64,000 nucleotides of DNA. Origin: Pseudisothecium myosuroides (lineage: Eukaryota; Streptophyta; Bryopsida; Hypnales; Lembophyllaceae). The stretch is taken from positions 28,768,245-28,832,244 of the forward strand of contig OX637289.1 in the NCBI GenBank assembly GCA_951799445.1, read 5' to 3'. The position numbers and the translations under genes were made by a program. Positions 24,990-37,597 of the stretch are shown here, piece by piece (the stretch's first letter is position 1; each line of letters starts with the position of its first letter). The notes under the pieces are model-generated. The model was not told where the DNA came from. It did no database searches and worked only from the letters and a program-made list of their open reading frames with translations.

Positions 24990-25710
24990 ATCTACCATCT
25001 AGTACTACCACCATTAACTTTTATTATAGTCTTCATACAATAAGGTATGCTAGCAAGGAGAACTTCAATCATCTCTAGAGACATTTCTTCCCATGTCCTT
25101 TGTATAGTTTTAATTTTAACTAATTCTTCTCTATTTTGCAGTAGCACCTCATTTTGGATTAGGTCTTTCACAATCTTCAATAGGTTTTTGTTGGAGTTTA
25201 AGTCAGGAGAGTATGTGGACCATGAAAGCTTCCTCATGCCATGCGCTTGCCTACAATCACTTGAACCCTTGTTATGGTGCACCAAGATGCCATCTTCCAT
25301 AAGTATAAGTATCTTCAGGTGATCATGGAGAAAGTAAAAGCCACTCAATCAACTTTTATATTATACATCAACAAAGTTCCTATTTCTTCGTCTATCATGT
25401 GGCATTATAATGAGAGGACACTCATCAAAGCTAGCAAACGCACCCCATACCATTACTAATGAATGTGAGCATTTTATCTCCATTCTTGAGATAGACAAGT
25501 GCAACCGGGTTCTTGGTGTTTTCATTTATTATTGAATTCCTAAATGGGTGTTCAAGCTTTGTCCAATTGTGCCTTCCAAGCAATGGAAAATTTTGTTTTG
25601 TGCTAAAATCTAGTGGATCTAAACCTAAATTTGAAACAAAACAATCTCTAAAAGTTAGTTGTTTTGGTCATTTTTGGCCAATGTGGGCGAAAACTTTAAA
25701 CCTTCAAAAA
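24990..25710 (-). pseudogene. Decayed Tc1/mariner-type transposase
   Basis: Two minus-strand frames separated by a frameshift near 25345 read like the DDE half of a Tc1/mariner transposase. The upstream part contains FPLLGRHNW and then, in another frame, VMVWGAFASF...FVDVYN. The downstream part contains ILMEDGILVHHN and WSTYSPDLNSNKNLLKIVKD, corresponding to the family's MEDGxxxH and SPDLNPIEN blocks. The second Asp is kept, but the last acidic residue of the triad is Lys here, and stops and shifts break the frame. It is therefore inactive. Terminal inverted repeats were not found. Confidence 0.75.
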
Positions 25711-27265
25711 ATAGCTAACCAAATATAAATTCTAAATAGTCTATGTAATAGAGTATGTCATGTCATTGACAAAATGGTAAAGCATCTTCTAACTAAAGTT
25801 TTCTACTAAAAGTTATCTATGGATGAAATTTTGTTTCTAAACTATCCTATCAAGCTTCATCCATCAATTTCTATTGACCTACTAATCAAAATTCACCTTT
25901 TGATTATGGGATTTATGTTAAAGCTAATTTTAGTTTCACCGGTTTCAATTTCACATAAATTGAAAGGATGATTACTGCTTTCATCCAATCTTAAGATCAA
26001 ACTTCATCCTATGTTATATTCTTTAATTTTGACCTATTATCTAAGTGTAAATTAGTTTTGGAATTCTCTAAAAATTAACTAAATGTTAATAATATTGAAT
26101 TGTTTTTTAGTTGTTTTCAAAAGATTCTAAATTACCTCCTATTTGTTTTGCTACACTTAATTTCTATTCTTGACTTTTTATTGCTAGATTTTTACTATTT
26201 TTAAATTTCAATATTAAAACTGAATTTGTAAAATATTAAAACACTTAAAAATTAAACTCTTCTACTAAAAGTTATGGACAAATGAAGTTTGATTGCCATT
26301 TGGTATTTTAAAACTTCATCTACTGATTTGTATTGATTTACTATTTTAAATTGATTTCTCCTTTAGGTTTTGACCTTTGAGTTTAATCTAAATTCTAATG
26401 TTTCTTTTTAACTTCTCTATAATGACTTTTACTACTTTTCATCTACTCATATCTTCAATTTTTATCTATTTTTAAAGTTTAATATGTTTTCGGGAACTTC
26501 TAGAAATTTCCTACTCAATTTTAAAGTCAAAAATAAATTTTAATGGATACCTACAAACAGATTTAATTGTTTAACTCCTAATTCTAATCCCTAATTCTTC
26601 TTCAAAATCAAATAGTCAAAGGGCAAATTTAAACACATACCTCTAATGCCATTGACACCATGGTTCTATCTTCCTGAATCATGATAGTAAACTTGTCATA
26701 CAAACTATTGCTCTCCATCTTTGTTGATTTTCTCAAGTTTTGAAGTACTACTTAAATAAAAAGGTTATAAGGTAAGTGAAACTTAAAACTACTCTCTATG
26801 TGCTTCTTTCTCCTAATTCTCCTTCACTATCTTCTTCTACTATTTTATTTGAATTTTCTATTATTTTTCTATTAAATTTCTCAGTTACTACCATTGATTT
26901 CAGTCTTAACTAATTATGTATAATAAAGCCTAAGAATCAAACTAATGGGATGATATAAGCATCATTAATCCCTACTAAGTGTTTGCATTTATTTAATCAA
27001 TTAACTTTTGTTTATGTTTTTTTTGGACTTTTTTTAATGCTAAATCAAACCTCACTAATTATGGTCAACTTTTACAACTGTGAATCTTAATTGCCTTTTA
27101 TCTCTTTTCCTCCCTATTCTCTCAATACTAATTATTTTCATTCTATCAATCTCTCATTCATTCCCACTTCTCTCCAAGTGTGTTTGTAAGCTTCTTATTT
27201 TTGTTGGATAATATAGCTACTACCAAGCTCTATTTAGCTTCCCCCAATTGGCCCTAGAGCTCAAT
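25711..27265. other. AT-rich gene-free stretch
   Basis: Pyrimidine-rich, low-complexity DNA with recurring TTCATC, CTAAATT and TTTTCTACT words but no definable unit. No gene is seen. Confidence 0.3.
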
Positions 27266-27267
27266 CT

Positions 27268-27618
27268 TGCATAGCTTGTGAATTCAACCTATGGCTATAG
27301 CCTCTGGCTTTGACACTTGATCTCGACATTGGCTTTGAATGAAATACAACCTTTGGCTCGACAACGGATTTCAACCCTTGATTCCGACAACAATCTTAAC
27401 CTTTGGCTTGTAAAACATCTCAACCTTTAGCTTGTAATAGACCTTAGCCCTTGGATTGATGTCAAATCTTGATTTTTGACTCGACAGTGGATCTCAACCT
27501 TTGGCTTGACAATAAATCTCAGTCTTTGGTTCCAATAGTAGATCTTAGCCTTAGCTCCAATAACAAATCTTAGTAGGAGATAAGCCTTGGTTGTAACAAC
27601 AGATCTTAGCCTTAGTTT
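27268..27618. repeat. About 30-bp degenerate tandem repeat
   Basis: Ten or more units of the form GATCTCAACCTTTGGCTTGACAA with point changes. The reverse-strand 64-codon frame is its shadow. Confidence 0.6.
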
Positions 27619-28655
27619 CAACTGAGTTCAAAAGTGTGCTAAAACTTAAAGGGACACTTGAGTCCTTCAAGTGATGCACAAAACACTTTGAAGAATGAAC
27701 AAAATGCTCCAAAAATACAAAACAGATATAAAATGTCCATATTAGCCAAAAACACTGAAACATCAAAGTGTTGGAAGTTTAACAATAGAAATGGGGGTGA
27801 ATTGTGAGAAGAGAGAGGGTCCTTTATACTTTTCCCAAGGCCTTTCTCTCTTCACCATAACCTCTAGAAATTTGTAGAATTAATCGCTAATTATCGCTAA
27901 TTATTAGAAAGAAGTTAAATCTATTGTTGGACCCTATCTAGCTTTTTGAAAAAAGCTCCAAATGACAAATAGATTGTGCCAATGGCTTCAAAAGTCTCAA
28001 ATTAGCTTAGAAGACCTCCTTTCCCTCCTTCCAAGTAATTCAAGCTCACAAAGCCAGCAAATAGTCAAGCCAAAGAAAATATAAAAATCCTAAATAATGG
28101 AATTTGCGTTTTTTAAATAGTTTGATTTTCCTAAAGTGCCCAAAGGATTGTGGGAGTAAGAAAAGAATACTCTTTAGTCTCATTTGAATATCCCAAGCTT
28201 TTGGTACGCTAGTCAATGCATCGAATTTGTTTAAATTCCACCAAAATTCAAGGAGACCGCCAATTCAGGTACTTGTCGGTGTCAAAATGCCTTGAAACTT
28301 GTGGAGACAAATTATTATTACTAAAAGTTCTATCCTAATTTTTAAAGTAATTGTACCGCAACTTGGATAATTTAAAAAAAAATCTATCATTGGTTTCATC
28401 GTTTAACTTTTCATAAAGTCATCTTTTGCATTCTGAAAAGATCCCAATTTTTTTGGATAACTTCTAAAAATTCTTCAAATATTGAAAGCAAGCTTGTATT
28501 TTTATTTTGTACTATTTATTAGAAGGATAATTTTAATTACCTTGTTTAAATGTTGGTGGAAAGGAAATCTTTTGATTAAAAGGGAATTTTAACAAATCGA
28601 TTTAGCCATTATCTTGTGACACGAAAAACACATTTTGAGACCAAAGATCACAACA
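27619..28655. other. Gene-free stretch
   Basis: AT-rich. No coding frame, repeat array or RNA gene was recognised. Confidence 0.3.
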
Positions 28656-28750
28656 TTTAGTAGCAATCATTGCTACTAAATTCTTCTAAACATGATGATG
28701 TAGAATATACATCATTTCATCCCTCGGATGAAAAGATGTGGTATATTCCA
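28656..28750. repeat. Two adjacent hairpins
   Basis: TTTAGTAGCAAT-C-ATTGCTACTAAA (28656-28680) is a perfect palindrome with a one-base centre. An imperfect hairpin follows at about 28701-28750, built around TTTCATCC-CTC-GGATGAAA. They could be the centre of a MITE, or a small-RNA hairpin if transcribed. Confidence 0.5.
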
Positions 28751-28982
28751 CACCCAATCAGTAGTTACAAGGAAAATTGTCAAAATTTAGGTGGGTGTTT
28801 GGGCTAGTTACAAGGTTGCGACTGCACATTGGGGTTGATGTCAAATTAAGGGTTTTGAAATAAAACTATAAACAAAATAGCAACTTTAAATAAAATGACA
28901 ATCAATTTATTGAGATTAATGATCTTTATGCTTTAACTACCTTGCATTAATTTGAATGTCATTCATGCTTTGTGTCTCTTAG

Positions 28983-29395
28983 TGAAAAGAGAAGCTCTTT
29001 GTATATACTTGGGGTAGTAGTAGGTAAAACAATCCATGAGGGATATGTAAATTAGAATTTGTAGTTTTCCAACTACTCATAGTTAAGTCAAAAGTAGAAA
29101 TTGTGTTTAAAGTAAAATTTCAAACCTCAATTAGGTATAGTATGATAATTTTTTTCAAAAAATTTGAAATAAAATAATTTGAAAAAATAATTTAAGTTTC
29201 ATCTCTAAAAATTTGTTTGAGATTTCAAGCATCCAATCAAAAGTTATGGACAAATTTAGAGAGGGATTGGAATGAACATTTTCTTTCACATTTTCAACAA
29301 TTCTTTGGGAATTTTGTCCATAACTTTTTATTAGAGGCTCTAAACCTCTAACGGATTTTTGAAATGAAAGTAATAAGATTATTTTAAACAATTTA
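28983..29395 (-). mobile_element. Hairpin-bearing repeat family, copy 2 (reversed)
   Basis: Reverse complement of the 24375..24765 type. The tail GAGAAGCTCTTTGTATA is on the left, and the inverted repeat lies at about 29197-29377 with arms of about 58 bases containing AAAAGTTATGGACAAA. Confidence 0.5.
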
Positions 29396-31074
29396 AAAAA
29401 AAATCTTGATTAGAGTGTAATGTGCATCAGAGTACAAGGTGTTTAATAATCAAGGTTACGGTGCATCATAGTTATAATACACTTGCAGTACTCAAAAATT
29501 GTACAACCATTTAACATCCAGCATAATATGAGTAGCAATAGGGGAGAAATGAATGTTTGTGCAAAATAAAATGTAATCTTCGGGGTCCTTTTAGGGCTTT
29601 GGAGCAACCTTCTTGAGGGCTGATGTTTTCTTTAACATAATGCTTACTGTAATTGTATTTATGTAGTGAACCATTCTCATGCCTTCTAAAGTAGGTGAGT
29701 AGAAATTGGAAGACATGAACTCTGATGACTATCAAAAAACAGAGACAGAATTGCTTTGAGATGCTAGACTAGCAAAACTAGCCATTCACTTACAACCAAT
29801 CGAAGTAGCAACAAAAAAACTGTAAATTGCAATGCAATCGCAAATCCCATGTACTTTGGGTCCATGCATTCATCGTCCGAATAATTAGACGTTTATTATT
29901 CCGTGTCTTTCCCTTTGTCTTCTTAAACTGTATTGTGAAAATGTTGTTTTATTTACAATAGAACTTCAATTGCAAAGCACAAAAGTACAAAAAAACAATA
30001 GATTGGAGTTCGGCCATTAGCCATTTGTAGGAGTGCTAGAGTTACTAGTAAAGACATTAAAAGACATGAAAATAATAAATCTAGCTTTGAAATTGTTTCA
30101 AAACTATATGGAAGTGAAGAAAGAGCAAAAATTAATGACAAAAATCGCATGTTTTTTTAGAGGAGAGAAAGACAAAAGACTCTAGTAGCAGTAAAAAAGT
30201 GAATTGCTAAAATTTTATGGAAATGTAATTCCATTGAATAAAGTAAAAGGTTTACTAATTTGAATGTTTTTTTGTAATACATTTCATATAATACTTGTAA
30301 TATTGTTATATTATTTTAGGGAGTGAAGACAAACAATCTAAAGAGGACAATGCTCATATACATGAGAAAGCCTCTCGTAATAAAAACAAAGATATGAGAC
30401 ATGCAATTTTTGCACCTCTTCCCTTCATGTTGAATTTAAAAGACGAGCAATGCAACACACCTCCAATTGAGTAGTAGACTAGTGATAGTGGATACTTCTA
30501 TAGTCGATGCCATCACAATCCATCTAATCTCCGTAGTGGACAATGGTTAAATCAAGAATTCTCCCACATTCAATGGCCTGGTAGGGGCATGCGCAATTGC
30601 AAGAAGTGTGGAGATCGGATAATACATGATGTTTTATTAAATATAAGAAATAGAAAGACATTAAATGAGAAATCAGCCCTGTGGAGGGTTGCGTATTCCC
30701 AGCCTGTGGGAATTGCCAAATTCTGGGCCGCGGCAGCTCGCTGACGTGGCCAAACGATTGCCATGTCGGGTTTTTCCTGGTTTTTTTCATTTCAAGAATG
30801 TAATTTTATTTTTTGAAATTTTTTGAAATTTTTTTGTCGGGAACAACCGTTCCCAAAAATTGCGGGGGGGACTAGCGTCGAGAACGGGCTTGAAACGGCC
30901 CTCCCAACCCCCCAAAACTCATCTAATGGTTTGAGAAAAAATTAGTAGCAAACAGCGCCAGAGACAGAAAATCAAGTGAAGTTAAGAGACACCTTAGATG
31001 CTAAGTTTGAGTATGTGGGGAATACCCTTAGCAACATAGATATTCATAACATAGTGAAGAGGTTTTTGAAAGGC
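29396..31074. other. Mostly gene-free stretch
   Basis: AT-rich, with a GC-richer island at about 30.66-30.92 kb. The frames there (minus, 30524..30790) are not recognised. Confidence 0.3.
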
Positions 31075-31412
31075 AAACAATGTCGGTTGAAAGAGGGTTT
31101 GAAAGGGATGTTTTTTTGGATATTTGTAAACACCCTCTTTCAAATTTGTCCATAACTTTTAGGTGGAGGCTCAAAAACTCAAACAGATTTTTGGAGATGA
31201 AAAGTAGCATAATTCTCCCACTTTTGCTAGTTCAAATTTTTTTAAATTTTTTTTCTACTATGCCTAAATGAAGTTTGAAATTTCAATTTTTACACCATTT
31301 TTTTATTCTACTTCAAAATGAGCGACCAAGCTTCTTTTCTTCCTCATTCATTGTCCCACATGCATTGTCTCCCCTACTCCTACCCTACTAGTATAAAGAG
31401 CTTCTCTCTACG
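31075..31412 (+). mobile_element. Hairpin-bearing repeat family, copy 3 (partial)
   Basis: It keeps the right arm (TTGTCCATAACTTTTAGG), the CTACTATGCCTAAATGAAG segment and the tail AGTATAAAGAGCTTCTC. The left arm is lost or replaced. A separate 12-base hairpin TTGAAAGAGGGT/ACCCTCTTTCAA lies at its start. Confidence 0.45.
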
Positions 31413-31460
31413 AATTTGAACTTACTAAACTAAACAAGTGGTTTATTTGACACTTATATT

Positions 31461-31538
31461 GTTCCAATTAAGTCAAATAAAATCCAACTAAGTTAAATTT
31501 TGTGGCTTGATTGAATTTAATTTGACTTAATTGAGAAC
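31461..31538. repeat. Inverted repeat
   Basis: Arms around CAATTAAGTCAAATAAA and TTTAATTTGACTTAATTG separated by about 25 bases. It is possibly the remnant of a small MITE. Confidence 0.45.
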
Positions 31539-34500
31539 ATTGTCAATTAAGCAAGGTTTATAAGTTTAGAAACTGCAGATACAATGGTCCAGTCGTGAAA
31601 ATAATTATAGCTTGACTGTTTTCACAAGATTCACCCAAGCTGACTGCTCACTTTTGGCGTTTTTTGGGGAGTGTCAGACCAGCTTGTCAATAGTTTGGTC
31701 TGTCACTGTAAAACAGCCCTCCCATGGCCTCAGATTTTTTCTAATGTAGTTGGTCAATGATCCCTTGAAGTTGGATTCTTTGTATTTTTATTTGTAGTAG
31801 TCACATAAAAATTGCAGCATACTCATTTGAAAGTTGTATATAAGTTGCAATTTTAAAATGTTATTATTAAAATTGGGCAAAAGTCACATAAAACTAATAG
31901 AAGTTGTAGGCATGCACTAGTAGTCGAACTCTAGATGTAGAATTGTCAAATATTATTGCTGAAATGTAGTAATTGCATAAAAGTTGCAGGAAATCACTCA
32001 TAGTTGTAGTGCAGTTGCAAAATTGTCAATATGCTAGAGAGAGATCAACAAAAGGATGTACGAGTAATCTTGACTTTGTATAAATGAATATAGATTCACA
32101 AAACATTGTCGACCATAGTAACTTTGTCACAATTCAATGCTGAAAATAAAGACTTTTGTTCAATCCTTTGGATTGCAGTTTTGATTTGTGCGTATATGTA
32201 TAATTGCCATAGCCTTAGTACTAGCAATAGGCTAGTGCATCCTCAAGACTTTGGCATGTGAAGAATGGTGATAAGTTAGTACAAAGACTTAGTATCATGG
32301 TACTTGGACATTAGATGGCCTGCATAGAGGATGTGAAAAATTGTCACCAACTGCACAATTTTATTTTTATTTTTGTGGAAGCTTATTGTTCACTTAATCA
32401 CGGTCAAATGTAGGTTGATTTATTGCAAAGAGCTTAATGTCTGGAAGCTTTGGAGATGTATCATTTATCCTACTTCATACCATGGTTTAATATATTAAAT
32501 GTTGCCTTCCACATGCCATAGTATTTAGTAAGGAGTCTCATTTCGGTCCCAATATCTTTAATTTTTTGTTGAAAATTTTGTGCATGGTGCATGGTGTACT
32601 TCTCAAGATGCACTTGCTTGTTGTCAATGTGAATTGGCTTTAGCTACACTAGCTTGGTTGAACACTCTTCTTGAACCTAGTAAAAACAATTGTAGTTTAA
32701 CCTAATTTTTTTGTGGGAAGCTACAATCTCTTGAAAATTGATATTTAAATCTAGCTCTTCGACATCCGAGATTTGGATCCTGTCAACCTTTAATGTTTGC
32801 TTCACTTTATAGAATTTGGAAGTTTTTCAATCTTTCCGTGGTTGTGTTGCTAGATCCTGTCTCAGATTTAGAATTGCTACCACCAAAATTTTTGCCAAGC
32901 GCAATTGTATTGCTAAGCACATTTATAGTATCACAAATACCATCTTTGAAGCCATCACTACTAGATTTCAAGTTGGAAGGAGCTTGCATCAAGCCACAAA
33001 TCAAGAATAGAAGTTTTGTATTGTTGGCATTCTTAAACTAATAAAATATTTTCCAATCGTGGATGCCATCTTTGTTTTTTGACGATTCCAAGTATCTACC
33101 TTGCAAGCAAACTTCCCTTTGATAAGATGTTCTTTGTAGCAACCCTAATTGCCTTACAATCTTCAAGCTTATACTTTTTTTTTTTCCATAATGTCTTCCC
33201 TCAATGTCCTAGAATTGTCAAATGGCGTCAAATCTTCTTCGTTAACAAACTTCCCTTCAACATTGTCTAACTAAACCTCATCCATAGACCATAGTGATGC
33301 TGACATCATCAGCATCACTACAAATCTCAAAGTTTGCGAACTCACGACCTCCATCCATTTTCAAAAAAGAAAGAAAATGAAAGCCCTAAATCGATCCCTA
33401 GATCCAAAGCTTGCTATAGATAGTTTCAAATTACATAGATCTAAACCCCTACCAGAAGACTATGGCAAAATGTTTTCAAATCATGGCAAAGAAAAAATAG
33501 GCAAGCACATTAGAATTAGGAGATAGATCAAGAGATAAAGTACATTAAAAATATAGGTGTTGTTGTAGAAACACTAGAAAATGAACCCCAAAATACAAAT
33601 GATGCAAGCATGACAAAGTTGGAGGTGTAAGAATATGTTAATTATCTAGCAAAATCAGAAATTAAATTTCCTAGTTAAAAATTAAGTAAATTAGTTGAAC
33701 GTCTTCAATTTTCCATGTTTAAATTTTAGAAGAAGGCCAATGATTTTTCAAGGAAGAGTGATGTTGCCAAAAACTTTATAGGAACATAATGGTGCAAGAT
33801 ATGGTGATGGAGTGGGAGGAAATGAAGGTGATTGCAAAAAACACCTATACTATTTTCTATCACACCTTGTATGTTGATTTGTTTTTGGGCCATAACTTTT
33901 GCATTCTAGCTCCAAATGACTCAAGATTCATTGGTAAGGCATTTATGACTATTATACCTCTTCTTCTTTTTCATTTAAAAAAAATTTACTATCCAAAAAT
34001 AGCCCCAAAAATTTTGTCACATTCGTCAATTGGAGGGTAGTATTATTTAGTACCCTAAAAAATAAATTTGGAGCTAAAATTTGAAGGGGATGGTCTTTAA
34101 ATAGACTTATAGCTACTGCTTAAAGGAATTAAAGGAATTTTAAAAAAATTGCATATTGGATGGAAGTTCACAAAGTGATTTTCTTTCTGTTTGCATTTTG
34201 AAACATGTAAAATATTATTTTGGTGGTACTTTTGGTTAATGACCATTTCCATAGAACTGTTACAAATGATCAATTTTATTTTTTTAATTTATTTTTTCCT
34301 ATTCTTTATAAATTAAAATATTGAAGTATCTATTTTCTCAAGATTTTGCACTTTTTTTTTCAGTTTTTGTGCTTAAATTTTTTTTCTATGCTTTATCTTC
34401 CTAGGGTACAATCTTCTTAAGGTGCATACATTGACCATATTTTTTAAAAAAATTGAAAATTATTTTTATAATTTTAAAATACTCCAGGAAACTAAACATG

Positions 34501-34953
34501 AGTATTGCAAAAACACAACAAAATCAATAGGTATTTCTTGCAATCATAGTAAGGATCAATCATACAAATCATTTTCATAAATGGAGAAGCATAATTAAAG
34601 ATGTTCAATTTCAATGAAGATAACCCTAATCAATTTGGAGATAAAGTGTCTATTATATCCACTTGGCACTAAAGTTTTTGGCAATTGTTGCCTTGCTGGT
34701 GGTGTAAGGTGATTGTAAGGTAGAAACACCCCAAAGCGTCCTTGTTCCCATTCTTGTACCCTAAAATATCACTAAATGTGTCCCTAGACTTGTGTTAATG
34801 TGTTCTACAAATGCTTAACTCTAATTTGTTGACGCATTTGAAAGACACATACTTAATTCTGATTTGTTGACTATTGATTTCTGCAGATTTTGGTTCAAGG
34901 TCCACATATGTGACAGTTTCAGTGGTCTAGGGAGCCAGCACTTTGAAAAATCA
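31539..34953. other. AT-rich stretch with possible decayed coding DNA
   Basis: On the minus strand about 32.3-33.36 kb reads as protein-like segments in shifting frames (for example KYKLEDCKAIRVATKNIL, then DGFKDGICDTINVLSNTIA, then DVEELDLNINFQEIVAS). These are broken by stops. They match no family I recognise and may be an old transposon or gene relic. The rest shows nothing. Confidence 0.25.
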
Positions 34954-34955
34954 TA

Positions 34956-35192
34956 CTCCCTCAATCCCACTAAAAAGCTCCAAATCGGTTTAGGGTTTGT
35001 ATCACTAAACTGCTTCATTTATTGATTTTGATCATTGAGCAAGCGATCTAGAATTCAAACCATGTGTGTATCCACTCCGCCCTTCGTTTCACATCGCTTG
35101 CTCAATGATCAACAATCAAAATCAATAAATGGAACCCTTTTAGTGAAACAAACCCTAATCCAATTTGGAGCTTTTTAGTGAGACTGAGGGAG
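34956..35192. mobile_element. Stowaway-type (Tc1/mariner) MITE, 237 bp
   Basis: Starts CTCCCTCAATCCCACTAAAA and ends GTGAGACTGAGGGAG, flanked by TA on both sides (34954-34955 and 35193-35194). The CTCCCTC terminus and TA duplication are the Stowaway signature (established). The arms pair for about 100 bases through AGCTCCAAAT and TCATTTATTGATTTTGATCA, leaving a centre of about 45 bases. Confidence 0.85.
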
Positions 35193-35964
35193 TAGAAATT
35201 ACATACCACATCTGAAAAATCTAATTTTATTTATTGAATATTCATGATTTTCACTTGCTACAAAAATATTATATTTAGGAAAAGGTGCCTCCAACTATTC
35301 TGAAATGCTAATATTGATGGTTTTGGGTGTTTTATCCGTAAGGGTTAGCCACCAACTTGTCCCATGATGTGGGGTTTCAAGCCCCTAATAGGCATAGCTA
35401 GTCCGCTGCTTGGCAATGTTTTTAATTTTGTTCAAAAAACACACTAGTCTTTTTTGCCCATACATTCTAAATGATGCAATCATCGACTAAAAAATAGTTT
35501 CTTCTTCACATTGAATTGTGATAAATTTATATAAAAGATTGATTTTTTTTCCATCATATCTTCAAAAGAAGATTGTATTTCAAGGATTTTTTTGCCAAAT
35601 TCAAAAATTGACTTTGACATGAATTAGATTCTTCAATAATTTGCAAACAATTGTAATTTGTAGTTAAATTTGCAACATAGATCCAAATTATTTACCATTG
35701 AAAAGATTTAGTATAGGAATTTCCAATGGTATACCACACGCTTTGTTGGATTAAAATTCCACTCAATGGGACTTTGTTAACCCCAAAAGTTTTTCATTGT
35801 TTTTTTGCAGCCATAAATGGGCCTTTAGGCAAGTCCTAGTGATGGTGGATTATTTTAATTTTCTAATTGTTTTGTAACTTCTAATCTCATTTTTTTCATG
35901 ACAAGTTTTTTTTGGTGCAATTTCAGTACATACTTTAAATGTAATAATTTTTATTTTTATTTTT

Positions 35965-36500
35965 TTTGGAAAAGGTGACCATTGCATTAATAAACACAGT
36001 AAAGTACATTTCAAATTTTTTTGCCCCTCATCACACCCGAGCCACCCGAAGGAGGCATGGGAGCAGAGAGGCAAGGGAAAATGGGGGTCAATCCGGCTCC
36101 CGGGGGCAGTTCAGCCTGAGGGGAGGGCTAAAGGACAAGTGCCACCTCGGATGATGGAAACTACCAGAGCACAGATCGTCATTTTTGCACCAGGTCTCAG
36201 CGAACTCCTGGCAGATGGCATTACGTTTGTCATCGCTGCAACAGTAATAATAGGAGATGAGGTGATTCCTGTGTGCCATGCCAGCAAACACAGTATCTCT
36301 CCAAGCAAGAATACTAATCTCAGTAATGTTAATATCCTGGCCTTCAACCAAGAGGTTGTTGCGTGCCCGCCATATGTGCCAAAGAATTGCCGAGCGCAGA
36401 ATATCACCAACCAAGTTGAAAGGGGAGCTGTCGGGGGTGTAGTTACCATCTAAGTCGTATGACCCAGGCGTGATCCCAGTACTCGCTTCTCGTCAAGATG
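35965..36500 (-). pseudogene. 3' end of a LINE retrotransposon (reverse transcriptase tail)
   Basis: The minus-strand frame contains NLVGDILRSAILWHIWRARN followed by NLLVEG. This matches the segment after the zinc-binding (zf-RVT) domain of plant non-LTR retrotransposon ORF2. The frame extends back only to about 36480 before a stop. Just before it the protein-like text EYWDHAWVIRLRW lies in another frame, so the copy is frameshifted. On the low-coordinate side a T-rich run (35949-35968) fits a poly(A) tail read from the minus strand. Only the last few hundred bases survive, as is usual for 5'-truncated LINE copies. Confidence 0.6.
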
Positions 36501-36654
36501 GAATAAATTTTCTTTTGGTTTTGGAGCAAACTTGGACAATCTACTAAGGTAGATCAGCCCTTCACCGTCTGCCTCTCAATTTTGTGCCCTCCTGTTTGGC
36601 CGCAATTGCGTCCATTGACCCATCCAAATCTGTCCAAAAAAGATCCTAAACCAT

Positions 36655-37597
36655 TTAACCCCTAAAGGCCCAAGGCCTTATTTCTGCCAAAAAAACCATC
36701 AAAACTGCCATTTCTATAGCAAGGAGTAAAAAAAAATGAAAAATGTTTTTTTTCCCCATCTAACCAGGATCTTAAACCTAATTAGTATGAGAATGTGTGG
36801 AAAAAATTTCAGAATTTTTGACCGCTCAGATTGCAAGAAATTTGCGTTTAAAGTGGAAAAAACAAGTATTTCAGCACATTGCAAGACTAGATTTTTTGAC
36901 TTTAAACATTTTCCACTTAAAATTTTTGCACTACAGAGTTTTGTGCTTCAAATATTTATAGTGGAGAATTGAGTTGAGAGTCTAGGAAAAAAAATAATAT
37001 TAAAAGAAACTTAATTATCATTCCTAAAAAAATTATTAAGTAGAAGTAGGTACGAAATAGAAGGAAAATCTAAAACATTAATATATTTTAGATGGAATTA
37101 AAATTCACTAATCCCAATGGTGAGATTGTTCTAGCAAGTAAACTAAACCACGAGAATTTTTATTTTTTTTAAAATTGAAAAAATAGCATTTAGAAATGCA
37201 TCCTACAAGTTATTTTTTTCAAGAAGATGCTCTAACTGCCCAAAAAACAAGAATGTCCATAACTATTTCAAAACAAATCCAAATGAAATTAATCAAAGCT
37301 TTCCAGATAGACAAAAATATAATCTACAAGAAAAAAAAATATTAAAAAAAAAAAATCAAATTTTTGCCAAATTTTTCCTGCTGCCCGGACTGCCCAGTTA
37401 CGAAAAAAAGTAACATATTTGGCCATAACTTTTGACTCCTATTTCCAAATGTGCTGAAATTTAGTGCATATGAAAGATATTCCTCGCGCCCACCTTCTAT
37501 TAAAATTTCAGCTTAAAATATGAAAATCTCTAGTCACACGGACCTGCCCAAAATTTCTATACGGCCAAAAAACATAGTCCGGTCCTTTAGGGGTTAA
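36655..37597 (-). mobile_element. TTAA element, complete copy, reversed (943 bp)
   Basis: It runs from TTAACCCCTAAAGGCCCAAG to GTCCTTTAGGGGTTAA. Internal segments match the reverse complement of 39254..40174. It follows a short GC-richer spacer after the LINE fragment. At the end carrying the GTCC text the inner sequence is diverged from the best copy, so the subfamily may be mixed. Confidence 0.65.
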
